Positions 12,885 through 59,775 of a stretch of DNA of 64,000 nucleotides are shown in pieces. Numbering within the stretch: the first letter of the stretch is position 1; each line of letters opens with the position of its first letter. The notes beneath the pieces are model-generated. The model was not told the origin of the DNA. It did no database searches and saw only the letters and a program-made list of their open reading frames with translations. Location: NCBI GenBank assembly GCA_025642075.2, contig JAODUO010000195.1, forward strand, positions 485,001 through 549,000. Reading direction: 5' to 3'. The stretch comes from Ridgeia piscesae. Lineage: Eukaryota; Annelida; Polychaeta; Sabellida; Siboglinidae. The position numbers and the translations under genes were made by a program.

Positions 12885-15810
12885 TACCCAGATTATGCTA
12901 TGCAATGATATGTGTATGACAAATATAGTCCCATGACATTGATATGATATACTATAATCAACATAATGGAATTGTTATAGTGGTCATTGGGATTAATTTT
13001 TTCTGAGTAAAAGCTGGCAGGTGTGGTTTTGGGACTTTTTTGGGCATTTTGATTGATATCATCAATAATTTATATAACTGAATGTTAGTTTGTTCTATGA
13101 ACTATGTTACACATGTAATGTTTACACAGTGTCATTGAAACACGTCTCTATTTTTCTGCAACAGTTTAAGAAATAGTGTCATTTTGTACGTGCTAAATCA
13201 ACTTACAGCCTTAAAATAATATGTATGCATCTTTATGCTAATTAATACTTGCTATATAATGCATTTTGAATAAGTATGTGGAAGTATGCTTGACTGCCAA
13301 TTCATTTGTGAATGTATTAATTTTGTCTACGTATTTGTATTTGATGATTACATGACAGTAATTGAGTATTTGTTTCTTTTTTTACCGTTTCATTTACATT
13401 GTTTTCCTTACGTTGTTTTAGTTACATTATTATCTTTGTATGATTTTCTTGAGTGAAACAACATTTGAGAAATTAATCTGACCTTTGACCTGGCATTAAA
13501 ATAATACTGGATGAACAACTCAGTGATATTCTATGCTCACAAAACAGTGTTTACAAATTACTGCTGCATGCTTACAGACACCCCGTGCAGGGAAATACGA
13601 CCTAAGAACACCTAAACACATTCAGAGAAGGTTCATTTATGAAACTATTATTGCATATTCTGAAATACATCTTTCATTAGTTGTATGCTTTTTGTTTATT
13701 TGTTACACATTTACCATGTTTATGAGACTATGTGACTATGATAGTTTTCATTATATCTGAGATGTAGTCATCTTGCTGTTCACGCAAAATTTTCAAGTGC
13801 AACTAACTATATTGTTAGAGGATTTTCTAACCATAGGTTTTGTGTGTGCCTTTCAAACACCGTTATATTTATACATGTTGTGCCAAACCATGTTTGGGCT
13901 ACTGCAACTTAGACTATGTTTATCGGACTGATTATTTGAAAAACATTTACTGAATTAGGAACAAACTACATATGTGTGATTGATGAAATGCTTTGAGTTG
14001 AACAATAGAAGATAATTGATAAGATTATATGCCTCACATCAATGGCTAGGTAACTTGAATGTTGTTTCACTTTATACTAGAGTAGTTGCATTATGGCTAT
14101 ACAATATGTAGTTTTGACTGACTCCATTTAATTGGCATTAATGATGTAAAACTCACATGGGCCTGGTACTGTTCATATGTAACTGTGATATTATTTTGCA
14201 TGCATTTTCACATCGCTTAATTTTATGTATTTCTGACCATAAATATATATGGGGGCATTTAAAAATAAAGCTAGAATTACATTTATAATTATTTTATGCA
14301 AATAAAAGCTTAATAAATGTAAATTTTCAATTATTTGTAATTTTGTATTTATATAATTTATTAAGACATGTTGAATTTGACTAATGTATACTGTACATGG
14401 ATGTGAGCAATGCATATTTATATAACCAACAACTTTTCAATCCATGTCATACTTTCTTACTATCAGGGTACTCAAGCAAGCAAGATTGGCATACATGTAC
14501 TCTAAGTCAATTGATGAGGTCATGCTTGATTGAAAATACCAGTTTGAGACTATGTTGGGTTGATAGCTATTCATGACCTTTATAATGCACTTACATGCCC
14601 TAACAACTGCCAACTGTTTAGCACTGATTGCAATCGTCTGCTGATATCATATACCATTGATTGTTTGCAGGTTGTGCACCCGACTTCCGTTTTCCAAAGT
14701 GCTGGGTCAACTAAATCACTAAGAGATTTTCCTTCAACTGGTATAGTCCATCGTCTATTCATTTTTAATGTACAAATATGGTATAACTGACTACTGTTAG
14801 TTTGAGTGATATTTTCTGTTGGCGTAATAAAAAACATGCTCAAATTGAATGGTTGAAAGAGTGACTTTGTTTGTTGCATCGGCTAAACAGCCGACAAGGT
14901 TCAAACCATCGTTCCGGCAGGCCATGTGGTTTTCATATAGCATCTTCATGTGACGATTCTAATTTTGAGACTCTATTGAATTGATTCTTGGTAAAAAATT
15001 AAATAAGTTAATAGCTTTGTCTGATGATATTACCAAAACTACATATGAAATTGTACAACTCAGCTGGCATATGTCACCAGATACTGTGTTCATTTGCTTG
15101 TATGCAAATTTTTTAAGATAAGTTAAAATCGTGCAGTACATTATAGATTTTGTCGTTTGCAAATTACTTGATCTAATTACCAAAGCGATTTATCCAAATA
15201 ATTTTTAACATATCTGGACAACAGTGGCAGAACGTATCAGTTGAGGTCACTTAAAAATTCCAATGAAACAAACGCTAACAAACCTACGAAATACTACTTG
15301 AAACGAAAGTACAGAGTTGTGAGAGATGTTATCAACCATGTCTGGACATGTCTGTCACTGGTAAGGGATATTATCATATTTTGCCGTGTCAAAACAAGTT
15401 TCCTGTTTACCACTGGTTCAACACACATCTTTGCGTGATGGTCTTGCTATTAATGTTTTAATAAAGTTGAAGAATATAACTGCTTAATCAACTTATCTAA
15501 AAACCCTGACTTGTTTGATGTATTAAAGTTGTTCAATACTTATATTGTTTTCTAGCTGTATACTGATTATTTGTTTTACAGAGTAGTACGACTTGTAAAT
15601 AATTTTTATGTTGTTATAGTAACAAAATATTTTCTGATATTAATTCCTCCAGCTTACGATATGAGAAAATATATTACTACAGTCTGTACATAAATATCAT
15701 GGGCATTTCTATTGAAATATGTCTACACCTGTCATGTCTATGTTTTTGTTTGAAGGGGCACACTTTATTGCATAACATATGTGCACACATTGCTTATGAA
15801 GAAATTTGTT
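12885..15810. other. AT-rich sequence without a recognised gene
   Basis: AT-rich throughout, short open frames only. A plus-strand segment at 14671-14740 is bounded by ttgtttgcag and ACTG|gtatag and is open, but it resembles no known domain and has no partner exons that I can find. Several AATAAA hexamers (for example near 15460) could mark a 3' UTR, without a gene to attach them to. Confidence 0.4.
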
Positions 15811-15814
15811 TGCA

Positions 15815-16044
15815 AATGTTTTACTTTGCAAACTATCTTTTGAATGTCATTGAACATTATAAAGTTTGCTATTTCTATCTACAATGTATTTCTTATGATT
15901 TTACACTGTCAACAATTTATTTATGTTTGTAAATGTATTACTTTGTAAACAAAATTGAATGTTATTGCACATTATAAAGTTTGCTATTTCTATCTAAAAT
16001 GTATTTCTTATGATTTTATGCTGTCAACAATTATTTATTTACTG
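15815..16044. repeat. Tandem duplication of about 115 bp
   Basis: Two direct copies offset by 115 bp share tataaagtttgctatttc, tgtatttcttatgatttta and ctgtcaacaa, with scattered differences. AT-rich, followed at 16053 by gaataaag. Confidence 0.85.
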
Positions 16045-16049
16045 TTGAT

Positions 16050-16984
16050 ATGAATAAAGTTGTACATAGAACTATTATGTGGAGTAGTTTCTTAATAACC
16101 AGTAACATCCCTATGGAAACAGCAACAGGAAAGTACAAAGTTGGATTCATACGGTGTATGAATAAACAATTTATAGAAACATGAATATTTCTGTTTATCA
16201 TACGTACAATACTCCCACACCCCTAACACTGTGTAACATCATAAATTTGTCATAAATCAATCGGCATCAATATTATAATGCTACATGACATGTTTTCGGG
16301 ATATGTCTGTACTACAGCTCAAGTCAGCAGAACTGTGATATATCTCCAAAATTAACACATGATAAAACATGTACAAACACATAACACAAAATTGCTCCAT
16401 GATTCCCTAAATCTAATACATCAAAGCTTCCTAACTATTCGTGCTCTTAACATGTACAAACACATGCAGTCTTGGATAATAATGATATACAATCAACATT
16501 AGCTCGGCAGTCGGCATGACAACCAATACATTAACCACTGTAACGACTGTATGCACAGCATTGGAAACCTAAAAATAATAAAATAAATCTTGAATGTCCA
16601 AAAACAAACAAATCACACAAATAGTACTTTTGATGTCTAGAATCACAGTCAGAAAGTAGAATATGTATTTGACACATGAAATAATAAGTGTTCAAAAATA
16701 TGGTCAATACATAAAAACTATTTGTATCCATTTTTTAGGTGTCCGAAATGATATGGTGTCCCAGTGCATACAATCGCTACGGCATGTTGTCACTTATACC
16801 TGTACATCAAGTGGTGTACGGCTGAAATCTTATATATGAAATATAATTTCATGAAATGTACTAAGGTAGAAGGTAAACTTTGACAGATCCTTGGTCTGAC
16901 AGGATGACGTCAACAGGCTGTCAAGTCACAAGTGGACAAGTTCAGTTGTAATGTCAATAATACTGGTATCCCAATGGCAGAATT
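16050..16984. other. No gene recognised
   Basis: AT-rich single-copy sequence; short open frames only. Confidence 0.4.
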
Positions 16985-17135
16985 ATCGTTAGGATCTTGA
17001 TGATCTGCAGGATCTTGATGATCTGCAGGATCTTGATGATCTGCAGGATCTTGATGATCTGCAGGATCTTGATGATCTGCAGGATCTTGATGTTCTGCAG
17101 GATCTTGATGATCTGCAGGATCTTGATGATCTCCG
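16985..17135. repeat. 18-bp minisatellite
   Basis: About eight copies of aggatcttgatgatctgc. Because 18 is a multiple of three it reads as a six-residue repeat (IIKILQ or RSSRSC) on the minus strand. Nothing suggests it is translated. Confidence 0.95.
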
Positions 17136-17139
17136 GTAG

Positions 17140-18430
17140 CTTGTAGATGAATACCAAACTCTCAGAGTCATTCACAACTCAAAATGTCTCTGTTCATTGT
17201 GCTGCTTGTTCTTGGAAATAAATTCCCCAGGAGCTGCTTGTAAGTTCTTGTACAAGTGCATCCGGAGTAGGTAGGTATGTTGAGCATTCCTGAGATATCT
17301 AAACATGTCTTGTGAGTAATATCCTGGCAATATCTCCATTTATGGAGAAGGTGGTTATTCCTGAGGTACTTAAAATTGAACATGTGTAGAGAAATGTGAA
17401 GGGCTAGACAGTATTAACCCAGAACAAACAAAATAATCCTGAGATATACAACACAGTCGCACACCGGAGAAAATTCTGTCTACAGACACAGAGAATGATG
17501 TCACCAGCCAAATGTATGACAGAGCTACAAGCACAAGTTTAACTATACAGCTGTACAGCATTGACATCATGCATATGACACGCCATCTTTGAGCATACGC
17601 AAGAATACATTCAGTTGTTCTGTTAGTATTATGTTAGTAACTTGTTCTATTAGTAACCTAAAATGGGTGTCCGGTCATTTGAACACAGATGCATTGAATA
17701 TACCGTGATGGGACAAGTAGTGAGAAAGTGTCATCGTTATAACAACAGATGACAATGGGAAATATGGTTGACTTTTTTGTGTAGGATAAACAACAAAATA
17801 TCTAATCCACGTCTGCATACATTTGGAATACATGACAGTGATGTGACATCCAACTAGACATCACTTATGGCATCGAGCAAAAGAAACATTATGTAAGGTA
17901 ATGAAACTGCCAAACTTGTAAAATGAGTTCAGAATGCATGAAACACTGATTTAACCCCAACACCAGAAATAAACAATGCCTATGGTTCAGCTTCATTGAT
18001 AAATATTATACAATTATGTAGTTCACAGTTTATGCATTCCTGAGTCTTGCAGTTAGACAACTAAGATTGCCACATTTACACAGCAAGTGTCGATCATTAT
18101 GATGAAATCAACACTAATTAATGGTGTCCCTGATGAAGGAAGACTGACCTTTGGGAACAGCCTGGTACAGACAGAACACACAAAGAAACAAACAAGTATG
18201 GGAAATAGGACAGGGACATAGAAGTCCAGAAGTAAGACGATGAAACAGTATTAAAAGATCACGAAACAGTGAGAGAAATCTGAGCAGGCACAGAAAACTG
18301 TATATTAAAGGAGGTTGTCTGGTAATTAAAGGGAGGATTCTGCTTAACTTCATCCGGAATTAGCCAAGGTATCATTTTGTGACATGAAGTCTGCTGTTCG
18401 AGCTGTAGATTGTGAAACATCAAAGGGTAC
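17140..18430. other. No gene recognised
   Basis: This is where a membrane-spanning exon of the receptor might lie. The only hydrophobic minus-strand stretch (around 17510-17560, IVKLVLVALSYIWLV) has an in-frame stop just upstream in one reading and no phase support, so I do not call it. Confidence 0.35.
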
Positions 18431-18560
18431 TATGGCTAATTTAGCTTGCCTCAGCATTATTGCAATTAAAGTTTGTTTTCAAAAGGGATGTTTGTTTACC
18501 GATGGAATCTGTTCTGAGTGAAAACTTTCATATTGCAAAAGTTGTATCTCTCTTCTATGG
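18430..18560. repeat. Dispersed repeat R3, copy 1
   Basis: Matches 27885-28015 in order and spacing: gcttgcctc-gcattattgc, then tgtttgtttacc and a tttca-attgc block, at roughly 70% identity by eye. Confidence 0.6.
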
Positions 18561-18688
18561 CACTATATCTTCAATATATCTGAGTCTTAATAACATAATT
18601 TTTAATAATTTTGGCTAACTTTGGAACAGACACTTTTACTTTAATGCTGCAGAGGAGCAGTTAGCTTGATGACCTTCACACACCCTGT

Positions 18689-18894
18689 CTATGGACTAAA
18701 GTGCAACAGTGGACATTGACACAGACACCGAAAGCAAAGGTTAGAGAGGTTACTGGCCGCAGTACACAAACGGCGTCTACTGCACCGGTGCCGGGCACTG
18801 TGCGGTGCCGCACCAGTGCAGATTTGTGCGCCGGTTCGGTGCTGCGAGTTGCCGTCATTAATGTTAGCAGGGGGGATATAAATAAAGTGAATAC
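18689..18894 (-). other. Read-through extension after D8 with in-frame stop
   Basis: If the weak donor at 18894 is not used, the receptor frame continues for 68 residues to a stop at 18689-18691, giving a soluble receptor of about 940 residues. A possible 53-nt intron (18842-18894, with ctgctaac and an acceptor ctcgcag) would instead lead to a stop after about 21 codons. No hydrophobic membrane segment appears in either reading. Confidence 0.35.
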
Positions 18895-53522
<34,628 letters not shown>

Positions 53523-55075
53523 TGGGACTTCTCCTCCTTCCGGTATTTCTTCCCAACAGCTGCGTAAGAAACACTCTCAACATTAGGCTTTACAACATTT
53601 CCCAGGATAAACTACAGTATCTGTTGCCTGCTGAGTTTAATGTTTAGTAACCCTGAAACATTTTCGCAATTTTTAAGTTGTCAATAAACACATATGATAT
53701 GCTAGTAAATGACATGTTTAACGTCTGGTCATGATGTACGTACATGTGGAACAGTTTAATGAATCCAATGGGATCTTAAATTGAGTTTAAATTCAAGTTT
53801 ATTTGATACGAGTTGACACAAATACTAAACATGTTGTAATTTATCTAAAATCTTGTTGTAATTTATCTTAAATCTTGAAGTGCATCTGGTTAACCCTTTA
53901 GATCATGAACAGCCAAACACAGTCATATGTGTTTCTGTGATCTGTCACAAACAGCCACAGACTTTGACGTGTTTCTACAGTGTATCCGTTGTGTGCTTTT
54001 TCATATGGCTTTCTTTAATTACACGCTTTTCAAGAAGAGCTGTTTGAAACTTTCTCAACATTTGTAGATTCATGCAACATTCTTTGCAATCACATCAATG
54101 CAGCACATATTGAATTTCTAATGTCCAATTTAAAAATTAACGTGTATATTTAGCACTGCACAGAGATCAGCAAAATTGTTCAATGTTAAGAAGTGAAGTA
54201 CAAAAATGTTGCACATGAAAAACTTGGTGTTCTCATGTCTTAGTGATTCTGTGTGCATTGCAAGGACACAGTGCACACGTCACAAATTTACATAAGATTT
54301 CAAGGGTCAATAAAGATTTAAAACTGGCTAAGAGATATGCTGTGAAATATGTCTGTTGAAGATTTTGGTACAATATCAGTAGATTGATATCATCACAAGG
54401 CAGTGATGTCTGTCTGGTAGCAAAAATTGCAAACCAATAAGTTCTCCTTTTCCAACCTGAGGACCACAACAGGAGACAGAGAACAGTGGACATTACTCAT
54501 CAGGTTATTATAAACAATTGACTACAGATTACAACTCATAAGTAAAGTGTAACCAAATTGATGTATAACTGTATACTGGTATATTGTTAAAGTGGAGAAA
54601 AAGAAAATGCTGCTTAGAAATGTCAGTTAAGAAGACTGCCTAATATAACCATAATGGAGGTTTTGTAATGAGGACAACAAGCATGTCCCAGTGATACTGA
54701 CATATAAAGCAGGGTTCCATAAGTTTGTTCAGACACACAGGTTATATTTGTTCCAGTAATCTCTCTGTAAGTCAAATGTTGGAGAGAATATATGACAGGT
54801 CACAAGTTGCAAACCAAGCTTCAAATGACATCGAATGAGTTCTTGGTATGGTTTTTTTACTGGAGATACCAATATCGCAATTGAATGCTGCCAAAAATGT
54901 GCCAACCATTTGTGCACTGTCCCTAGCAGCTGCTAAAATACTTACTTTTATCACTCATCAAGCACAAGGATGTCTTTCAGATACTAAAGCATTTGTTTGT
55001 CAAATCATAATAATTTGATGGTATTGTACAATTCCCTCAAAGCAACTTTGTCAACTCCAAAACATTGCAACAAGT
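53523..55075. other. Upstream region of the receptor gene; no promoter recognised
   Basis: The 5' UTR and promoter should lie here or further right. No TATA/initiator pair I would defend. Minus-strand open frames at 54233-54493 and 54729-54954 are unrecognised, with many stops between them. Confidence 0.4.
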
Positions 55076-55082
55076 TTGACAC

Positions 55083-57385
55083 AATCAGGATGCATGGGAG
55101 GTAGATGAACTTGACATCATCAGGATGCATGGGAGGTAGATGAATTTGACACCACCAGGATGCATGGGAGGTAGATGAACTTGACACCATCAGGATGCAT
55201 GGGAGGTAGATGAAATTGACACCATCAGGATGCATGGGAGGTAGATAAAATTGACACCATCCGGATGCATGGGAGGTAGATGAAATTGACACCATCAGGA
55301 TGCATGGGAGGTAGATGAAATTGACACCATCAGGATGCATGGGAGGTAGATGAAATTGACACCATCGGGATGCATGGGAGGTAGATGAAATTGACACCAT
55401 CAGGATGCATGGGAGGTAGATGAAATTGACACCATCAGGATGCATGGGAGGTAGATGAAATTGACACCATCAGGATGCATGGGAGGTAGATGAAATTGAC
55501 ACCATCAGGATGCATGGGAGGTAGATGAAACTTGACACCATCAGGATGCATGGGAGGTAGATGAACTTGACACCATCAGGATGCATGGGAGGTAGATGAA
55601 CTTGACACCATCAGGATGCATGGAGAGGTAGATGAAATTGACATCATCAGGATGCATGGGAGGTAGATGAACTTGACACCATCAGGATGCATGGGAGGTA
55701 GATGAACTTGACACCATCAGGATGCATGGGAGGTAGATGAACTTGACACCATCAGGATGCATGGGAGGTAGATGAACTTGACATCATCAGGATGCATGGG
55801 AGGTAGATGAAATTGACACCATCAGGATGCATGGAGGGTAGATGAAATTGACATCATCAGGATGCATGGGAGGTAGATGAACTTGACACCATCAGGATGC
55901 ATGGGAGGTAGATGAACTTGACACCATCAGGATGCATGGGAGGTAGATGAACTTGACACCATCAGGATGCATGGGAGGTAGATGAACTTGACATCATCAG
56001 GATGCATGGAGAGGTAGATGAAATTGACACCATCAGGATGCATGGAGGGTAGATGAAATTGACATCATCAGGATGCATGGGAGGTAGATGAACTTGACAC
56101 CATCAGGATGCATGGGAGGTAGATGAACTTGACACCATCAGGATGCATGGAGGGTAGATGAAATTGACATCATCAGGATGCATGGAGGGTAGATGAAATT
56201 GACACCATCAGGATGCATGGAGGGTAGATGAAATTGACACCATCAGGATGCATGGAGGGTAGATGAAATTGACACCATCAGGATGCATGGAGGGTAGATA
56301 AACTTGACACCATCAGGATGCATGGGAGGTAGATGAATTTGACACCATCAGGATGCATGGAGGGTAGATGAAATTGACATCATCAGGATGCATGGAGGGT
56401 AGATGAACTTGACACCATCAGGATGCATGGGAGGTAGATGAACTTGACACCATCAGGATGCATGGGAGGTAGATGAAATTGACACCATCAGGATGCATGG
56501 GAGGTAGATGAACTTGACACCATCAGGATGCATGGGAGGTAGATGAACTTGACACCATCAGGATGCATGGAGGGTAGATGAAACTGACATCATCAGGATG
56601 CATGGGAGGTAGATGAACTTGACACCATCAGGATGTATGGGAGGTAAATGAACTTGACACCATCAGGATGCATGGAGGGTAGATGCAATTGACATCATCA
56701 GGATGCATGGAGGGTAGATGAAATTGACACCATCAGGATGCATGGAGGGTAGATGAAATTGACATCATCAGGATGCATGGGAGGTAGATGAACTTGACAC
56801 CATCAGGATGCATGGAGGGTAGATGAAATTGACATCATCATGATGCATGGGAGGGAGTGAACTTGGCACCATCAGGATGCATGGAGGGTAGATGAAATTG
56901 ACATCATCAGGATGCATGGGAGGTAGATGAACTTGACACCATCAGGATGCATGGAGGGTAGATGAAATCTGACATCATCAGGATGCATGGGAGGTAGATG
57001 AACTTGACACCATCAGATGCATGGGAGGTAGATGAACTTGACACCATCAGGATGCATGGAGGGTAGATGAACTTGACACCATCAGGATGCATGGGAGGTA
57101 GATGAAATTGACACCATCAGGATGCATGGGAGGTAGATGAAATTGACACCATCAGGATGCATGGGAGGTAGATGAATTTGACACCATCAGGATGCATGGG
57201 AGGTAGATGAACATTGACACCATCAGGATGCATGGGAGGTAGATGAAATTGACACCATCAGGATGCATGGAGGTAGATGAAATTGACACCATCAGGATGC
57301 ATGGGAGGTAGACGAAATTGACACCATCAGGATGCATGGGAGGTAGATGAATTTGACACCATCAGGATGCATGGGAGGTAGATGA
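55083..57385. repeat. 35-bp minisatellite upstream of the receptor gene
   Basis: About 66 copies of caccatcaggatgcatggga plus ggtagatgaaMttga. Two unit types, catgggaggtag and catggagggtag; the second is confined to roughly 55.8-57.1 kb. Starts about 1.6 kb upstream of the receptor start codon. Confidence 0.97.
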
Positions 57386-57389
57386 ACTT

Positions 57390-57780
57390 TGGCATGGATT
57401 TAAAATGACAACAGCTTTATGTCAAAACATTTACTGCTTTGTGTGCCATAATTTATATCTCGCCAGAATCGCTCCTTGACTCGGCCACTTGAAAACAGTC
57501 CAAAGGCCTGGTTTGTAAGCCAGAGTTTGCAGAAAGTTTAATTTGCACCAAAGGAGGCTTCACCAGTATAGCTGAAGGTGTCTAGCCTGATGGGGTGACC
57601 AAAATGCACAGATGGAAGTTTCCAGTGTCAAGGGGAGGCATAGGGGCACAAGTTGGAGGGTTGGAGTCACTCAAATCATGGCATGGTGTGTGGGAAGCCT
57701 GAACTTCAAAGATATTTGTAGATAGGATGTATGCAACATGTACCATATACACGGACAAGCAATGGATAGATATATATATA
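57390..57780. other. No gene recognised
   Basis: Moderate GC; short open frames only. Confidence 0.45.
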
Positions 57781-57782
57781 TA

Positions 57783-57839
57783 TAATTGTATTTTGAAAGT
57801 GACATCTGGAAAATTTTCAAATATAAACATTTGTTATTA

Positions 57840-57882
<43 letters not shown>

Positions 57883-58196
57883 CAAATGTTTATATTTGAA
57901 CATTTTCCAGATGTTTTATATAATTCTTGCACTGACAGGAATGCAGCCATCTGAGTAGTTTCATCAGGAATTCACCTGTAATCCTTGAGTATCATAGTGA
58001 GGACAATGCACAGGTAGATTACAAGGTATAGTGACAATTTTGTCTTTTGTTATCATGTATTTATGTATTGGCCTTAATGGTAGGTCAAATATTTTGAAAG
58101 TCTACTCCCTGCCAAATTCAATGGTTATAATAAGCTTGAAGCAATGATTGTATTTTGAAAGTTACATCTGGAAAATGTTCAAATATAAACATTTGT

Positions 58197-58262
<66 letters not shown>

Positions 58263-58360
58263 ACAAATATAATATATATATATATATTACAGGTGAATTC
58301 CTGATGAAACTACTCAGACGGCTGCGTTCCTGTCAGTGCAAGAATTATATAAAACAGTTC
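57783..58360. mobile_element. Fold-back element with nested inverted repeats
   Basis: Arm A (57802-57837) is followed after a TA tract by its inverse (57879-57914). A direct copy of arm A recurs at 58162-58197 before a second TA tract. Segment B (about 57912-57985: cttgcactgacaggaatgca ... catcaggaattcacctgtaa) recurs inverted at about 58289-58356. The whole forms a large palindrome-like structure. Possibly a non-autonomous DNA or Penelope-like element; class not assigned. Confidence 0.8.
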
Positions 58361-59045
58361 ATGAGGACACCCACAACCACGGCACAAGGGAACTTCCATT
58401 GATCTTGTTTGAACACACATGGCCTACCTGGTTCATGAACTTATTCCTCCTTCGACCTCACACCAACTTTGCCGTTGACGACAAACTTCAGCCTTGTCAT
58501 CAATGTCACTGTGTCGTGGTCGTCACAGTGTCATAGCTGTCATTAGTGTCGTGAACTTATTTCATTCCACCTGGAAGATCCATCCAGTGTCAACTGCGTT
58601 TACATAGCCGGTCAACTAATCACGAGAACTAAGTCCTGAGTGACAGCTGTAACATATACATGCATATTCAAAGCTATAGTACTTTGCGAAGTGTCTGTCA
58701 AACGACTACTGAATAGGCTGTCTCGGTTCAGCGAACACACTGAATGTCTTCATGCTTTCTTAAGACATTATAGTTAAGCTGTGGATGAATGAAAAGGCAA
58801 TTATCTTCTATGATTTCCTACACTTGTTAGCTGAAATCTTTACACTGACTGATTTGTTATTATGTATTTGCAAAACTTCCAAAATGTTCAGACATTTATC
58901 CAGATTTGCTGTGTAACTGTCACTTGCTGCCTCCTGAGAAAAATGTTTGGCTATAAAAATGAAGTTTGCCCCCAGATGGGGTGCAGTTGAAGGGTTCTGG
59001 CTATAGGTTCAAAGGGATATGATTTTCCAAATAGTGGGTTAACAG
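58360..59045. other. No gene recognised
   Basis: Short open frames only. Confidence 0.45.
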
Positions 59046-59050
59046 GCAGG

Positions 59051-59220
59051 ACGTGGGGCGCTGTGGCTCAGTGAGTAAAATATCAAACTCACAATCGGGA
59101 GAACATGGATTTGAATACTGTATTACAGTTTTGAACATTAGACAAGTCTGTTCATGCTACATTAAACATTAATTGCTCCAGTTCCCTCAGCCGTATTCAC
59201 GAGAATCTGGCTATAGATAG
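59051..59220 (+). mobile_element. tRNA-derived SINE
   Basis: ggggcgctgtggctcagtga (A box tggctcagtgag) and catggatttgaatac (decayed B box, ggttcgaatcc type) about 35 bp apart, followed by a non-tRNA tail with ctccagttccctcagccgt and gagaatctggctatag. Tail pieces recur at 28930-29035 and 32820-32965. Runs into (GT)n. Confidence 0.75.
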
Positions 59221-59226
59221 TGGTAG

Positions 59227-59332
<106 letters not shown>

Positions 59333-59339
59333 TCATTGT

Positions 59340-59770
59340 ACATTAATTGGAACTCATACAGTGGCTGAATGTCAGAACTTATCTTAAATAAATGGAAAAA
59401 TTGTTACTAATGCTCCTGGATTTCTAAATTCAATATTTGGCAGCTATATAGCTATTCTAATACAGGGGTCGTCTTACAAAGCAGAGTTCAACACTGCAGC
59501 ACAGCTGGGGTTCAAACTGAGGTTCTCTTGTTTGAGGGTCCTATGCCGGTTCACCCCTATGCCCCAGTCACTACATTCCACTACAGCACACTTCTTCATA
59601 GTGCCATAAGCCAAAGACATTCAACCAACAAAACTAATGTGATATTTAAATCAATTTCAACTATTTGTCAAACTCTTATATGTAAACGAATTCAATTTAA
59701 TTTCAACAATTTATTTTGAATTTCAACATAATTTCAGCAACAAAATAGCAAATTAAATTAATCAAAGGAG
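59340..59770. other. No gene recognised
   Basis: Short open frames only. Confidence 0.45.
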
Positions 59771-59775
59771 TTGTA

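Noticed and set aside
12597..12919. Overlapping open frames of [10 protein letters not shown] and THARTHAR type
   Set aside because: Translation of (CATGG)n and (ACGC)n microsatellites.
14671..14740. Plus-strand segment with good-looking acceptor and donor (VVHPTSVFQSAG)
   Set aside because: No recognisable domain and no neighbouring exons; chance splice-like strings are common at this base composition.
17370..17570. Hydrophobic minus-strand segment (IVKLVLVALSYIWLV) as the receptor's transmembrane exon
   Set aside because: Flanked by possible splice sites, but one frame carries a stop, the hydrophobic run is short, and no basic stop-transfer or Box1-like sequence follows.
54233..54954. Minus-strand open frames of 60-86 codons upstream of the receptor as a separate gene
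   Set aside because: Stops between them in every frame, no motif I recognise, no splice pattern linking them.
59051..59115. A real tRNA gene
   Set aside because: The A and B boxes are there, but the B box is decayed, no cloverleaf acceptor stem pairs up, and the same tail sequence occurs elsewhere; a SINE fits better.
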